Assembly: GCA_002409595.1 (NCBI GenBank) | Contig: DHNQ01000027.1 | Location: 62,001-126,000, forward strand | Length of the DNA: 64,000 nt | Origin: Dysgonomonas sp. UBA5412 | GTDB lineage: Bacteria > Bacteroidota > Bacteroidia > Bacteroidales > Dysgonomonadaceae | Direction of reading: 5' to 3' | Part shown: piece after piece, positions 36,039 to 44,878 of the stretch | How the letters are laid out: every line of letters starts with the position of its first letter | Numbering within the stretch: position 1 is the stretch's first letter | Notes under the pieces: generated by a model | Seen by the model: the letters and a program-made list of their open reading frames with translations, nothing else | Database searches by the model: none | Told to the model about the DNA's origin: nothing | Translations under genes and position numbers: made by a program

Positions 36039-39023
36039 TTAAAATTCTACATTAACACCAAATACGAATGATTTGCTATGAGGATAAGTACCCCAGTCGA
36101 TACCTTGAACAGAACCGCTATTACCCCATTGATTAACTTCGGGATCCATTCCTGAATAGCTTGTCCATGTAATTAAATTACTTGCAGTAAAATATGGTTG
36201 TAAACGAGTTACTCCTATTTTACGAAGAAAATCTCCGGTTACATTATAAGATAGAGAAATATCTTTTACTCTTAAATAACTACCATCTTCAACGAAGTAT
36301 GTAGAATTCTTCAAATCATAACCGGCTTTTGGTACATCTGTGATTTGCCCTGGTATTCTCCAGCGATTCAATACGCGTGTTGATTGATTTTTACCATCAT
36401 ACATTCCCTCTGTTTCTATACGTGACGCATTGAATATATCATTTCCATAACTTCCTTGAATAAATATACTTAAACTAAGGTTCTTCCATGAGAATGTATT
36501 TGTCAACCCATATGTAAAATCGGGATTAGGGTCTCCGATATATGTACGGTCTGTCGCAGATATTTTGCCATCTTTATTCAGATCCCGATACATCAATTCT
36601 CCCGTTTCGCGATTAATGCCATCACTTATATATCCATAAAAACTACCAAGAGGACGACCTACTGCATTACGAACCACATTTTCATTTATATAATCACTCG
36701 TTTTAGCATCATAATAAACGGGAGTTAAAGATACCTTTGTTAATTTGTTACGATTAAACGAGATGTTGAAATCAGTATTCCAAGAGAAGATACCTTGTAA
36801 ATTTCGTGAGCTAACATTGATTTCAAATCCTTTGTTAGTCATATCTCCTTCATTACGTTGAATATTATCGGTCGGTTGTCCCGCTCCTTCTAAGTCGACT
36901 TCCATCAACAAATCTGATGTTTTTTTGTAATAATAGTCAAATGATAAATTCAATCGGCTATTAAATGCTGTAAAATCTAAACCTAAATTGGTTTGGCTAG
37001 TAGTTTCCCACGTTAAATCTTTGGTTCTGAAATTAGCCTGCGATATAGATGGCACAGCATTCTCTTGTCCGGGTTTTGTCCAGTCGATGCGATTAATATT
37101 ATAACGCATCAAGTATGCATAGTCATTTAAGCCGGACTGGTTTCCTGTTTGCCCCCATCCCCCACGAATCTTAAGGTCATCAAGCCATTCTAGGTCTTTC
37201 ATAAAATCTTCTGACGATATACGCCAAGCTGCCGATGCTGAAGGGAAAGTACCCCATCGTTTGTCGGGATGAAGTCTGGAAGATCCATCCACACGCATAT
37301 TCACAGTTAATAAATATTTACTGTCATAATTATAAGAGACACGACCGAAATATGACATTATACCCCACTGTGAGCCTCCTGATCCTGTATTTGTCCAGCT
37401 TATTTTGTTCGCTGCATTCAGCGTCTCAATGCTTCCGTCTCTATAGTGAGATCCATTTATCCAGTTGTTTGAATAATCCGAATCTGTCCACGAAGAACCA
37501 GCCATAGCTTCAAGACCATGTTTATCAAACGATTTTGTATATGTTGCAACATTATCAAAAGTTAGTACTGTATTTGTGTTGCGCTTATCTGATGCTGTAC
37601 CATAATTATCTCGTCCTACTGCGGTCTTGATAGGGTCGACAAAGGTGGTATTTGTAGCATTACGTCTATCCAAAGTAAAAGCAGTTTTAAAAGTCAGTTC
37701 AGGCATAATAGTAAATAATGCGCTACCTGACGCTATCAAACGATTTTCTTTTTCTTTGTTATTTTCACTTCTTGCCATATTTTCTAAAGGATTGGTAATA
37801 TTACCAATACCATAGAAATTATTGTAATATTGCTCCGGTTTATCAGGATTCCAAATAGGTGCATAAGTAGGAGTATTGATTACGGACAAAACTACTCCTC
37901 CACGATTAGCTCCGGCTCCACTTACAATACCATTTTTAGTATAATCGGAATAAGTCACATTTCCACTTATTGTCAACCATTTGCGGACTTTATTTTCAAC
38001 GTTTGCTCTAAAATTATAACGTTTGTAAAAAGCTGTATTTAAAACACCTTTTTCATCTAAGTAACCTCCTGAAATGAGATACTTCAGTTTCTCTGTTCCA
38101 TCAGAAATAGAGACTTGATAACTTTGAGCAACACCTGTGGTATATGCTTCGTCAAACCAGTTTGTCTGATCTGTAAGTCCGTCAGGCAATGAAGTAATTC
38201 CTATCTCATCTTGCAGATCCTTGTATTGACTAGCATTAAGAGATTTGATTTTGTCAGATACACGATTTAAAGTCAATTGTGCATTAAAGCTAATTTTAGC
38301 TTCGCCGATCTGACCGGATTTAGTTGTAATCAGGATAACCCCATTAGCTGCACGAGATCCATATATGGCTGCTGATGAAGCATCCTTCAATATCTGAATA
38401 TCGGCAATATCGGTAGGTGCCAAAAAGTTTATATTATCTACAGGAACTCCATCTACAACGTAAAGTGGATCATTGCTCCCATTCATAGATGTTGTACCTC
38501 GTACACGAATAGAAGTTTCTCCTCCAGGTGCTCCATTCGGTTGAATAACCGAGACTCCGGCAGCTTTACCTTGTATAGCCTGACCTGCGGAAACGATCGG
38601 ACGTTGATCTAAATCTTTAGTCGATACACTGGAAATGGCTGTTGTTACATCTTTTCGTTTTACCGAACCATAACCAATGACAACTACTTCATCCAACTCT
38701 CGGCTGGATTCTTTTAACTTTATATTCAATTTCTGAGTTACGGCAGAAACCTCCTGAGGATCATACCCTATATATGAAATAACAAGTAAAGAACCTGAGG
38801 GAACATTTGGTAGCTTAAAGTTGCCATCAATATCAGTCACTGTACCATTGGTGGTTCCTTTTTGTACGATAGATACACCAATTAAGGTTTCTCCCGTACC
38901 GGCATCAGTAACTGTTCCTTCTACTTGAATTGAGTTTTGCGCCTGAATAGGAATAGATACTATCCAGACAAGCATCAAGCAGAGAGTACAAAAAAAGGAT
39001 TTTTTTTGTGTAAAAAGCTTCAT
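36039..39023 (-). CDS. SusC-family TonB-dependent importer of the glucan locus
   Basis: A 994-residue outer-membrane importer. The signal peptide ends PIQAQ and is followed by a carboxypeptidase-like domain (GTVTDAGTGETLIGVSIVQKGTTNGTVTDIDGNFKL) and the TonB-box-like LDEVVVIGYG. The plug has IRVRGTTSMNGSNDPLYVVDGVP and LKDASSAAIYGSRAANGVILITTK, and the barrel ends in FGVNVEF. It is the first gene of a five-gene run (SusC, SusD, GH30, glycan-binding lipoprotein, GH3) with gaps of 12, 32, 48 and 152 bp. The 222-bp upstream region carries direct repeats that may be regulator sites. Confidence 0.96.
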   Translation of the reverse strand: MKLFTQKKSFFCTLCLMLVWIVSIPIQAQNSIQVEGTVTDAGTGETLIGVSIVQKGTTNGTVTDIDGNFKLPNVPSGSLLVISYIGYDPQEVSAVTQKLNIKLKESSRELDEVVVIGYGSVKRKDVTTAISSVSTKDLDQRPIVSAGQAIQGKAAGVSVIQPNGAPGGETSIRVRGTTSMNGSNDPLYVVDGVPVDNINFLAPTDIADIQILKDASSAAIYGSRAANGVILITTKSGQIGEAKISFNAQLTLNRVSDKIKSLNASQYKDLQDEIGITSLPDGLTDQTNWFDEAYTTGVAQSYQVSISDGTEKLKYLISGGYLDEKGVLNTAFYKRYNFRANVENKVRKWLTISGNVTYSDYTKNGIVSGAGANRGGVVLSVINTPTYAPIWNPDKPEQYYNNFYGIGNITNPLENMARSENNKEKENRLIASGSALFTIMPELTFKTAFTLDRRNATNTTFVDPIKTAVGRDNYGTASDKRNTNTVLTFDNVATYTKSFDKHGLEAMAGSSWTDSDYSNNWINGSHYRDGSIETLNAANKISWTNTGSGGSQWGIMSYFGRVSYNYDSKYLLTVNMRVDGSSRLHPDKRWGTFPSASAAWRISSEDFMKDLEWLDDLKIRGGWGQTGNQSGLNDYAYLMRYNINRIDWTKPGQENAVPSISQANFRTKDLTWETTSQTNLGLDFTAFNSRLNLSFDYYYKKTSDLLMEVDLEGAGQPTDNIQRNEGDMTNKGFEINVSSRNLQGIFSWNTDFNISFNRNKLTKVSLTPVYYDAKTSDYINENVVRNAVGRPLGSFYGYISDGINRETGELMYRDLNKDGKISATDRTYIGDPNPDFTYGLTNTFSWKNLSLSIFIQGSYGNDIFNASRIETEGMYDGKNQSTRVLNRWRIPGQITDVPKAGYDLKNSTYFVEDGSYLRVKDISLSYNVTGDFLRKIGVTRLQPYFTASNLITWTSYSGMDPEVNQWGNSGSVQGIDWGTYPHSKSFVFGVNVEF

Positions 39024-39137
39024 AATTTCACGATATTAAATTAGACAATAAGGTATCAAAACAATCATCCTTAACAAAAGTTAAATTGTTTTTGATTATG
39101 TGAAATTACTTTATGAAGCTGAGGTCTTAGTTTCTAT

Positions 39138-39220
39138 CTAAAAAAAAGTACTTATATAAAAACACAATTCACTGTAAAACAAATACATAATAAAATATAT
39201 AGGCTAAAAAAAGTACCTAT
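39138..39220. promoter_or_regulatory. Direct repeats upstream of the glucan-locus susC, candidate regulator sites
   Basis: CT-A8-GTACTTAT (39138-39155) and CT-A7-GTACCTAT (39204-39220) are in the same orientation, with their GTAC cores 65 bp apart (about six helical turns). They lie 115-200 bp upstream of the susC start and just past the end of the regulator gene. Confidence 0.45.
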
Positions 39221-39245
39221 TTAGTAGTCTACTATAAAGGAATAT

Positions 39246-40865
39246 TTATAAGAAAACACCGATTTCCTTCACTTTATCTTCAAACTCATCACGCGAAACA
39301 GCAGACTTATTCCTGACCTTTGTACGATAGTTATACACTGTCCTTAATGAATAGCGGAGAAAGCTTGCGATCTTCACACTATCAGTTATACCTAAACGAA
39401 TGAGAGCAAATATCCTTAATTCTGTATTTAATAATTCTCCGGGTTTTGGACAAATACGTTCATCAACAAGAAGCAATTTATTGAAATCTTCGACGAATGT
39501 GGGATATAAATTTAAAAATATACTATCAAAGTTTTTATATAAATCGTCTAACTCACTTTCAAGAAAAGAGGTCGATTTCAACATTTTGAAAAGCTCTTCC
39601 ATTCTATTGTTAGCCGCTAGTTTGTTCAGAGATTTTCGATAATCCTCCATTTTATTTATATAGGAAGAACAAAGATCAAAGAAATGGGTAATATATTCTT
39701 CTTTTATATGGTTTGACTCTTGAAGACTATTGTTAACCTTATGTAGATCTGTATTTAATTTATTTAATTCGAGATTTGTACGGTACAGCTCCTTCCTAAT
39801 ACGAGACAATCTTTTCATTTGTTTGTAAACGTATATAATACCAATGACTAAAAATACAGACATAATACTAATAAGCACAAGATAAGATTGGAGCTGCGAT
39901 TTCTGTTTTGTCTCTTTTGCCTGATATAATGCATTTATAATTGGATAGGAAGCTGTAATTTCTATGGCTCGATAACGAACATTGCAAGCGATGGCATCAT
40001 TGATGGCAAATTCGATAAACTTATATGCCTCATCAATGTTTCCTTGTCTATAATACATGAGAGCTAAATCATGGAATGAAGCATTATTTCTGACAGCGTT
40101 TTTAATATCTGTAATGGCAGAGATGGAAAAATATTTTTGCTCCAGTTCTATATTTTCATCTTCTTTATATTTCAAACCAAGAAGATAGGCTATCACTGCA
40201 CGATCTGTATCCTGATCGGTTGAGTTTTCCAATAACGACAAAAGCATCCGTTCTGCATCATCCCTGTTTTGTTCATACAAAATTTTGGTTGCATAAGTAA
40301 TTTGATATTGAATCGAATGAGGATCTAATTGCATAAGCAATGAGTCTCGATATAGTTCACTCTTCCGGTAATAGTCAGCATGATTGTTACTTTGTCCATA
40401 ATGACTGCAAAAGGAGCTATATGTTTCATAATATCTTAATACATCCTTCTTTTGCAAAGATTTACAATCTATATCATCTAACAAATCTTTGGCTTCTATA
40501 TATAATCCTTGTGTAGAAAACAACCATGCTAAATCTAGATTAGCTTTATCCAGCAGATCGTTTCGTCCTAACCGTTGAGCAATATCCACATTCTGTTGTG
40601 TATAATAGACTGCCGAATCGGTAATATACTTCCGATATTCATCGCACAATTTAGTATTAATATCATAGATTTGTTCCGGAGGGAGTTTTCCTATTTGCAA
40701 TAATTGCTTTATATTACTTATGTTTTGTTCTTTAATCTTGATATAAGATTCTTTGTCTTTAATAACATTATTGAGTAAAGCAATTATAGAATCATTTTCA
40801 TTTTTCGAAAATATATTTCCCCAGTTAGAAATAAGAACAAGAAATATCACAACTTTTTTAGTCAT
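39246..40865 (-). CDS. SusR-like membrane-bound TPR regulator of the glucan locus
   Basis: The 539-residue protein has an N-terminal signal sequence (VVIFLVLISNWGNIFSK) and a periplasmic helical TPR-like region (about 60-310; NASFHDLALMYYRQGNIDEAYKFIEFAI is a clear repeat). One transmembrane segment follows at about 325-347 (SYLVLISIMSVFLVIGIIYVY), then a cytoplasmic coiled coil, then a C-terminal LuxR-like helix-turn-helix (TELRIFALIRLGITDSVKIASFLRYSLRTVYNYRTKVRNKS). This layout matches SusR-type Bacteroidota regulators (I believe DUF6377) and not a hybrid two-component system, since no kinase or receiver domain is present. It is upstream of susC on the same strand and most likely senses oligosaccharides in the periplasm and activates the locus. 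Confidence 0.82.
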   Translation of the reverse strand: MTKKVVIFLVLISNWGNIFSKNENDSIIALLNNVIKDKESYIKIKEQNISNIKQLLQIGKLPPEQIYDINTKLCDEYRKYITDSAVYYTQQNVDIAQRLGRNDLLDKANLDLAWLFSTQGLYIEAKDLLDDIDCKSLQKKDVLRYYETYSSFCSHYGQSNNHADYYRKSELYRDSLLMQLDPHSIQYQITYATKILYEQNRDDAERMLLSLLENSTDQDTDRAVIAYLLGLKYKEDENIELEQKYFSISAITDIKNAVRNNASFHDLALMYYRQGNIDEAYKFIEFAINDAIACNVRYRAIEITASYPIINALYQAKETKQKSQLQSYLVLISIMSVFLVIGIIYVYKQMKRLSRIRKELYRTNLELNKLNTDLHKVNNSLQESNHIKEEYITHFFDLCSSYINKMEDYRKSLNKLAANNRMEELFKMLKSTSFLESELDDLYKNFDSIFLNLYPTFVEDFNKLLLVDERICPKPGELLNTELRIFALIRLGITDSVKIASFLRYSLRTVYNYRTKVRNKSAVSRDEFEDKVKEIGVFL

Positions 40866-41249
40866 ATCAATAAAGTGAACTTTAGTTTTGTTTTAATCAA
40901 TAATGGAGTTATATCTCTCAGGTATGGAGCAAGCGTGAAATTCCAACAGATTTTCATAAATACTCGATCAATATAATTAAGGTAGTAAAGGTTAGCCTCT
41001 TCTAATAGCTGAAGATGGAATTTGTCATAATCAAAGACTAAATTACAACAAAGAAACAATATAGGTCAAACATAAATCTATAATTAACTCTTTTATTATA
41101 TAACGGAGAAGATATTAACATTAGATAAAAATATTGCAATAGACACGTGTACAGATAAATCATTTAAAAAGAAATAAGCAATAAACTATGTTATAGTCTA
41201 TTGCCTATTTTTATAAGTTCAATATTTTCGTACAGAAAACAGAATCGTC
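40866..41249. other. Intergenic region between the regulator gene and metQ
   Basis: This 384-bp AT-rich region has a minus-strand -7 box TATGTTTG (41067-41074), which would give the regulator a leader of about 195 nt. The metQ terminator lies at 41172-41210. A 65-codon ORF overlapping the regulator start is discussed under rejected items. I see nothing else. Confidence 0.5.
41172..41210 (-). terminator. Intrinsic terminator of metQ
   Basis: In the minus-strand RNA, GCAATAGACTAT pairs with ATAGTTTATTGC (one G-U pair) around a 3-nt loop, followed by a U-rich tail. Confidence 0.75.
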
Positions 41250-42056
41250 TTACCAAGCCTTTACAGCTCCTCCTTTAAAAACTTCAGATGCTACTTTTTC
41301 CACTTCGTCCGATTGGTAAGCCTTTACAAAGTTCTTAACTTTTTCTTCATCTTTATTGTCTTCGCGAGCAACTATCAGATTGACATAAGGAGAGTCTTTA
41401 TCTTCAACAAAGACACTATCTTCCATTGACAATCCGGCTTGCCCGGCAAAGTTGTTATTTATGATAGAAATAGTAACCTTTGCATCATCTAATACCCTTG
41501 GCAACTGAGGAGCTTCAAGTTCTAATATCTCCAACTTTTTAGGATTTTCTACAATATCAACTAATCGAGGAGTAGCCGCTCCTTCTTTCAGACGTATAAG
41601 CCCAACCTTTTGCAATAACAATAAAGCTCTGCTGCCATTTGACATATCATTTGGAATAACAACCGTGCTACCATCCTTCAATTCATCAAGGATTTTTATC
41701 TTTTTAGAATATGCAGCCATAGGATAAACAAAAGTATTGCCGACTATCGCAAACTTATAACCTCTGCGTGCAACTTGTTCATCATAAAAGGGTTTCGTTT
41801 GAAATACATTGACATCTATATCCTTTTGATTCAAAGACGTATTAGGCATTATATAATCGCTGAATTGTACCAGTTCAACCTCTAATCCATATTTCTCTTT
41901 CGCTACTTTTTTTGCAGTCTCTGCAATTACATATTCGGGTCCCGTAGCCACACCTACTCTAATATGGTTTGGGTCATTACTTTTTCTACCTCCCCCACAT
42001 GAAGCCACCAATATAATAACGGCAAGGATGGCAACAATACGACTTATCATTCTCAT
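41250..42056 (-). CDS. metQ: Methionine ABC transporter substrate-binding lipoprotein
   Basis: A 268-residue NlpA/MetQ-family lipoprotein (lipobox LVASC, then GGGRKSND). The segments IRVGVATGPEYVIAETAKKVAKEKYGLEVELVQFSDYIMPNTSLNQKDIDVNVFQTKPF, TVVIPNDMSNGSRALLLLQKVGLI and VTISIINNNFAGQAGL are diagnostic for the methionine-binding fold. An alternative start two codons in (42050) is possible. It is transcribed away from metN and metI rather than following them as in most genomes, so the importer is split across a divergent promoter region. A -7 box lies at 42116-42123 and a terminator follows the gene. Confidence 0.94.
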   Translation of the reverse strand: MRMISRIVAILAVIILVASCGGGRKSNDPNHIRVGVATGPEYVIAETAKKVAKEKYGLEVELVQFSDYIMPNTSLNQKDIDVNVFQTKPFYDEQVARRGYKFAIVGNTFVYPMAAYSKKIKILDELKDGSTVVIPNDMSNGSRALLLLQKVGLIRLKEGAATPRLVDIVENPKKLEILELEAPQLPRVLDDAKVTISIINNNFAGQAGLSMEDSVFVEDKDSPYVNLIVAREDNKDEEKVKNFVKAYQSDEVEKVASEVFKGGAVKAW

Positions 42057-42146
42057 ATCAATTTATCTTTTTATTTGTAAATATACACCACAGTTCAATA
42101 ATTCTTCTTCTGATACAAAAGTAATCAATCTAAGCTCAGGAATAAA

Positions 42147-42179
42147 CATTTGATGGGTTTTTCATATTTATATCAAATG
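42147..42179. promoter_or_regulatory. Inverted repeat CATTTGAT-N17-ATCAAATG upstream of metQ
   Basis: Perfect 8-bp arms lie at 42147-42154 and 42172-42179. The proximal arm overlaps the -33 region expected for the metQ promoter. Confidence 0.45.
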
Positions 42180-42226
42180 CTATTACAATAATAAGTGTAA
42201 AATATAGTACTTTTATTAAATTATAA

Positions 42227-42244
42227 ATACCACGAATATGGTAT
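42227..42244. promoter_or_regulatory. Inverted repeat ATACCA-N6-TGGTAT upstream of metN
   Basis: The arms and spacer length are the same as at 13401-13418; the spacer here is CGAATA. It ends 21 bp before the -7 box of metN, so it is in the same relative position as at the susC promoter. Confidence 0.55.
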
Positions 42245-42265
42245 ATATAGTTAAAGCATTTTAGA

Positions 42266-42273
42266 TAATTTTG
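42266..42273 (+). promoter_or_regulatory. Predicted metN promoter -7 box
   Basis: TAATTTTG matches TAnnTTTG and gives a leader of about 100 nt before the metN ATG. No TTTG is found at the -33 position, which the inverted repeat approaches. Confidence 0.45.
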
Positions 42274-42378
42274 TGCTATCAAAAGATGATAATAATATAA
42301 ACACTCTATTCAGGTCAATAATTCATTGATTAAATGTATTTTGACACAAGAACAAAACAGTTTTTCCAAACACATTAG

Positions 42379-43410
42379 ATGATCGAATTAAAGAATATAA
42401 CAAAACAATTTTCAGAAAAGGGAGTCTCTACCACAGCCCTGTCCAATATTTCCCTAACCGTACCCGAAAGCAAAATATTCGGCATAATAGGAGAATCAGG
42501 CGCAGGAAAAAGCACACTCATTCGCTGTGTAAATCTACTGGAGCGTCCCACATCAGGTGAAATATATGTAGACGGAAAGAATATGACTACACTGTCACCA
42601 TCGGAGCTTACCATAGCCCGTCGCAACATTGGGATGATCTTCCAACACTTCAACCTCCTATCCTCCGCTACGGTATTTGATAATGTGGCATTTCCTCTAA
42701 AATTGAGTAAAATACCCAAAGATGAGATCAGAAAAAAAGTACTCGATCTGTTAAACCTCGTAGGCTTAGACCAGAAGGTGAACGATTATCCGGCAAAACT
42801 TTCGGGCGGACAGAAGCAGCGTGTAGCCATAGCGCGGGCATTGGCTAACAACCCTAAAATACTTCTTTGCGACGAGGCAACGAGTGCCTTAGATCCGGCA
42901 ACAACATATTCTATACTATCATTGCTAAAAAGTATCAACAAGAAGATGAATATCACAATATTGCTGATCACTCACGAAATGGAAGTAGTGAAAACAATTT
43001 GCGATGAAGTAGCTATACTAAATAAAGGCGAATTGATAGAACAAGGATCTATTTCACAAATATTCTCCCATCCAAAAAATGAACTGACTAAGCAGTTTAT
43101 AGCCTCATCTGTCAGAGTGCCTGTACCTTCGAACTATATGGAACGACTAACGGAGGAATTTGTCAAAGGCAAACATTTGCTGATCAGACTTGATATATCA
43201 GGGCAATCCGAAGCAAATGCCGTTTTGTCGGAGATAGCTAAAATATATGAAGTGAACAGCAATATAGTATGCGCTCAGATGGACTATATAAGTGGAGTCA
43301 AATTTGGAGTAATGCTAATAGAACTACAAGGAGAAGCGGATAAAGAACCTCTAGCCGTTCAATACCTTATCAATAAAAATATAAAAGTAAATATTCTGGG
43401 ATATGTCTAA
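42379..43410 (+). CDS. metN: Methionine ABC transporter ATP-binding protein
   Basis: The 343-residue ABC ATPase powers methionine uptake. Walker A is GESGAGKST (about residues 38-46), the signature is LSGGQKQRVAIARAL, and Walker B is ILLCDEATSALDP followed by the switch His in LLITHEME. The C-terminal 95 residues form the NIL/ACT-like regulatory domain (HLLIRLDISGQSEANAVLSEIAKIYEVNSNIVCAQMDYISGVKFGVMLIELQG), which in E. coli MetN binds methionine for trans-inhibition. It overlaps metI by 8 bp, indicating translational coupling. An in-frame TAG sits directly before the ATG. Confidence 0.96.
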   Translation: MIELKNITKQFSEKGVSTTALSNISLTVPESKIFGIIGESGAGKSTLIRCVNLLERPTSGEIYVDGKNMTTLSPSELTIARRNIGMIFQHFNLLSSATVFDNVAFPLKLSKIPKDEIRKKVLDLLNLVGLDQKVNDYPAKLSGGQKQRVAIARALANNPKILLCDEATSALDPATTYSILSLLKSINKKMNITILLITHEMEVVKTICDEVAILNKGELIEQGSISQIFSHPKNELTKQFIASSVRVPVPSNYMERLTEEFVKGKHLLIRLDISGQSEANAVLSEIAKIYEVNSNIVCAQMDYISGVKFGVMLIELQGEADKEPLAVQYLINKNIKVNILGYV

Positions 43411-44056
43411 TGATATAATCAATCTATTAATAGCCGGTACATGGGAAACTATAATCATGACCTTTGTCTCCGGATTTTTCAGTTTCTTGTTAGGGCTTCC
43501 ATTAGGAGTACTATTGTATATAACGCGTAAAGGGCAAATAAAAGAAAACCCGATACTACATACCATACTATCAGCCATAGTTAATATATTCAGGGCTATT
43601 CCATTCATAATACTCATCGTATGGATGATACCTTTCACTCAAGCTATTGTCGGAACATCTATCGGAGTTTCAGCCGCACTCGTACCATTGAGTATCGGAG
43701 CTGCCCCTTTTGTGGCACGTATGATAGAAAACAGTTTGCTCGAAGTACCCAACGGACTAATAGAAGCATCGCGATCTATGGGAGCAACCCCTTTTCAGAT
43801 AGTGAGAAGAGTGTTGCTGCCCGAAGCATTGCCATCTATTGTCAATTGTGTATCCATAACTCTAATCATGCTGATCGGATATTCGGCAATGGGTGGAGCT
43901 GTTGGAGCAGGAGGTCTGGGACAGATAGGATATCAATACGGATATGTAGGTTATGATCTCAAGATAATGAACATCGTATTGATACTACTTGTTATATTAG
44001 TGTTTATCATTCAGTATGCAGGCAATTATATATCCAAAAGGTTTGATCATAAATAA
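43403..44056 (+). CDS. metI: Methionine ABC transporter permease
   Basis: A 217-residue inner-membrane permease with five predicted helices (for example WETIIMTFVSGFFSFLLGLPLGVLLYI and AIVNIFRAIPFIILIVWMIPF). The EAA loop that docks MetN is visible as EASRSMGATPFQIVRRVLLPEALPSIV. Length and the TAIVGTSIGVSAALVPLSIGAAPFVARMIENSL-type core match the MetI family. It overlaps the end of metN. Two small enzyme genes follow at 55 and 53 bp spacings and may share the transcript. Confidence 0.95.
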   Translation: MSNDIINLLIAGTWETIIMTFVSGFFSFLLGLPLGVLLYITRKGQIKENPILHTILSAIVNIFRAIPFIILIVWMIPFTQAIVGTSIGVSAALVPLSIGAAPFVARMIENSLLEVPNGLIEASRSMGATPFQIVRRVLLPEALPSIVNCVSITLIMLIGYSAMGGAVGAGGLGQIGYQYGYVGYDLKIMNIVLILLVILVFIIQYAGNYISKRFDHK

Positions 44057-44111
44057 TCGGTATATTCTTGTAGCTCATAGAAAGAAAGATATAACATAAA
44101 CATATAAAAAC

Positions 44112-44825
44112 ATGAAACTTACTTATATCTATCATAGTGGTTATGCTATCGAGACAGAGGGTTTATCTCTCATAATAGACTATTACAAAGACTCTGCCAA
44201 CGAAGGCGGAGTGGTGTCAAATCTGTTGAAAAAAGAAGGCAAGCTCTATGTCCTATCCACTCATTCGCATGCTGATCATTTCAATAAAGAGATTCTAAAA
44301 TGGAAAGATGCAAAAAAGGATATTACTTATATATTCTCGAAAGATATTCTCAACAACGGATTTGCTAAAGCCGACGATGCTATCTATCTGGATAAACTCG
44401 ACACATACAAAGACAGCAACATTGCAATAAAAGCCTTCGGATCAACAGATCTGGGAGTCTCCTTTCTCATGGAGATAAAGGGTAAAACAATATTCCATGC
44501 AGGAGATCTTAACAACTGGCATTGGAACGAAGAGTCTACACCGGAAGAGATACAAGAGGCTGAAACTTATTACAGCAAAGAATTAGAGCTTCTTGCAGCA
44601 AATGTAAAATATATAGACTTGGCAATGTTTCCGATAGACCCTCGCTTGGGTAAGGACTACATGAAGGGAGCCCGACAATTTATAGAAGCAATAAAGGTAG
44701 ACATACTTGTGCCCATGCATTTTGGAGAAGCATATGACAAAGCAGCAGCATTTTCTGAGATAGCAGCAAAGAATAAATGCAGATATATCAGTTGGAAAAA
44801 GAAAGGCGAAAGTCTCGAATTTTAG
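44112..44825 (+). CDS. Metallo-beta-lactamase-fold hydrolase (UlaG-like)
   Basis: A 237-residue cytosolic protein. The metal-binding motif is H51-S-H53-A-D55-H56 (STHSHADHF), with further candidates in FHAGDLNNWHW (Asp/His) and VPMHFGEAY (His). It lacks a signal peptide and is shorter than beta-lactamases. It resembles the UlaG/L-ascorbate-6-phosphate lactonase branch of MBL proteins, where activity varies widely; no substrate can be assigned. It lies 55 bp after metI on the same strand and 53 bp before a glyoxalase-fold gene, so it may be in the metN-metI transcript. Confidence 0.8.
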   Translation: MKLTYIYHSGYAIETEGLSLIIDYYKDSANEGGVVSNLLKKEGKLYVLSTHSHADHFNKEILKWKDAKKDITYIFSKDILNNGFAKADDAIYLDKLDTYKDSNIAIKAFGSTDLGVSFLMEIKGKTIFHAGDLNNWHWNEESTPEEIQEAETYYSKELELLAANVKYIDLAMFPIDPRLGKDYMKGARQFIEAIKVDILVPMHFGEAYDKAAAFSEIAAKNKCRYISWKKKGESLEF

Positions 44826-44878
44826 ATTGCAGACTGATAGAAAATTAGTATATTGCAATTCAGAAAAAACTAAAGGTT

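Larger units (their letters stand above)
42057..42378. other. Divergent metQ/metN control region
   Basis: This 322-bp region holds a minus-strand -7 box for metQ (TACTTTTG, 42116-42123). Just upstream of that is an inverted repeat CATTTGAT-N17-ATCAAATG (42147-42179). A second inverted repeat lies at 42227-42244, followed by a plus-strand -7 box for metN (42266-42273). I recognise no S-adenosylmethionine riboswitch on either side. Confidence 0.6.

Noticed and set aside
40862..41059. 65-codon minus-strand ORF whose stop overlaps the regulator start (ATGA)
   Set aside because: The best -7 box for the regulator lies at 41067-41074, so the ORF would begin at or before the transcription start. Composition is like random AT-rich DNA and no family is recognisable.
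42334..42378. 14-codon ORF (MYFDTRTKQFFQTH) ending in TAG directly before the metN ATG
   Set aside because: It is in frame with metN and looks like a chance extension; the metN start is the canonical family N-terminus and the peptide has no Met codons that would suggest a leader.
42057..42378. S-adenosylmethionine riboswitch upstream of metQ or metN
   Set aside because: I looked for conserved stems and a terminator near each start and saw only DNA-type inverted repeats.
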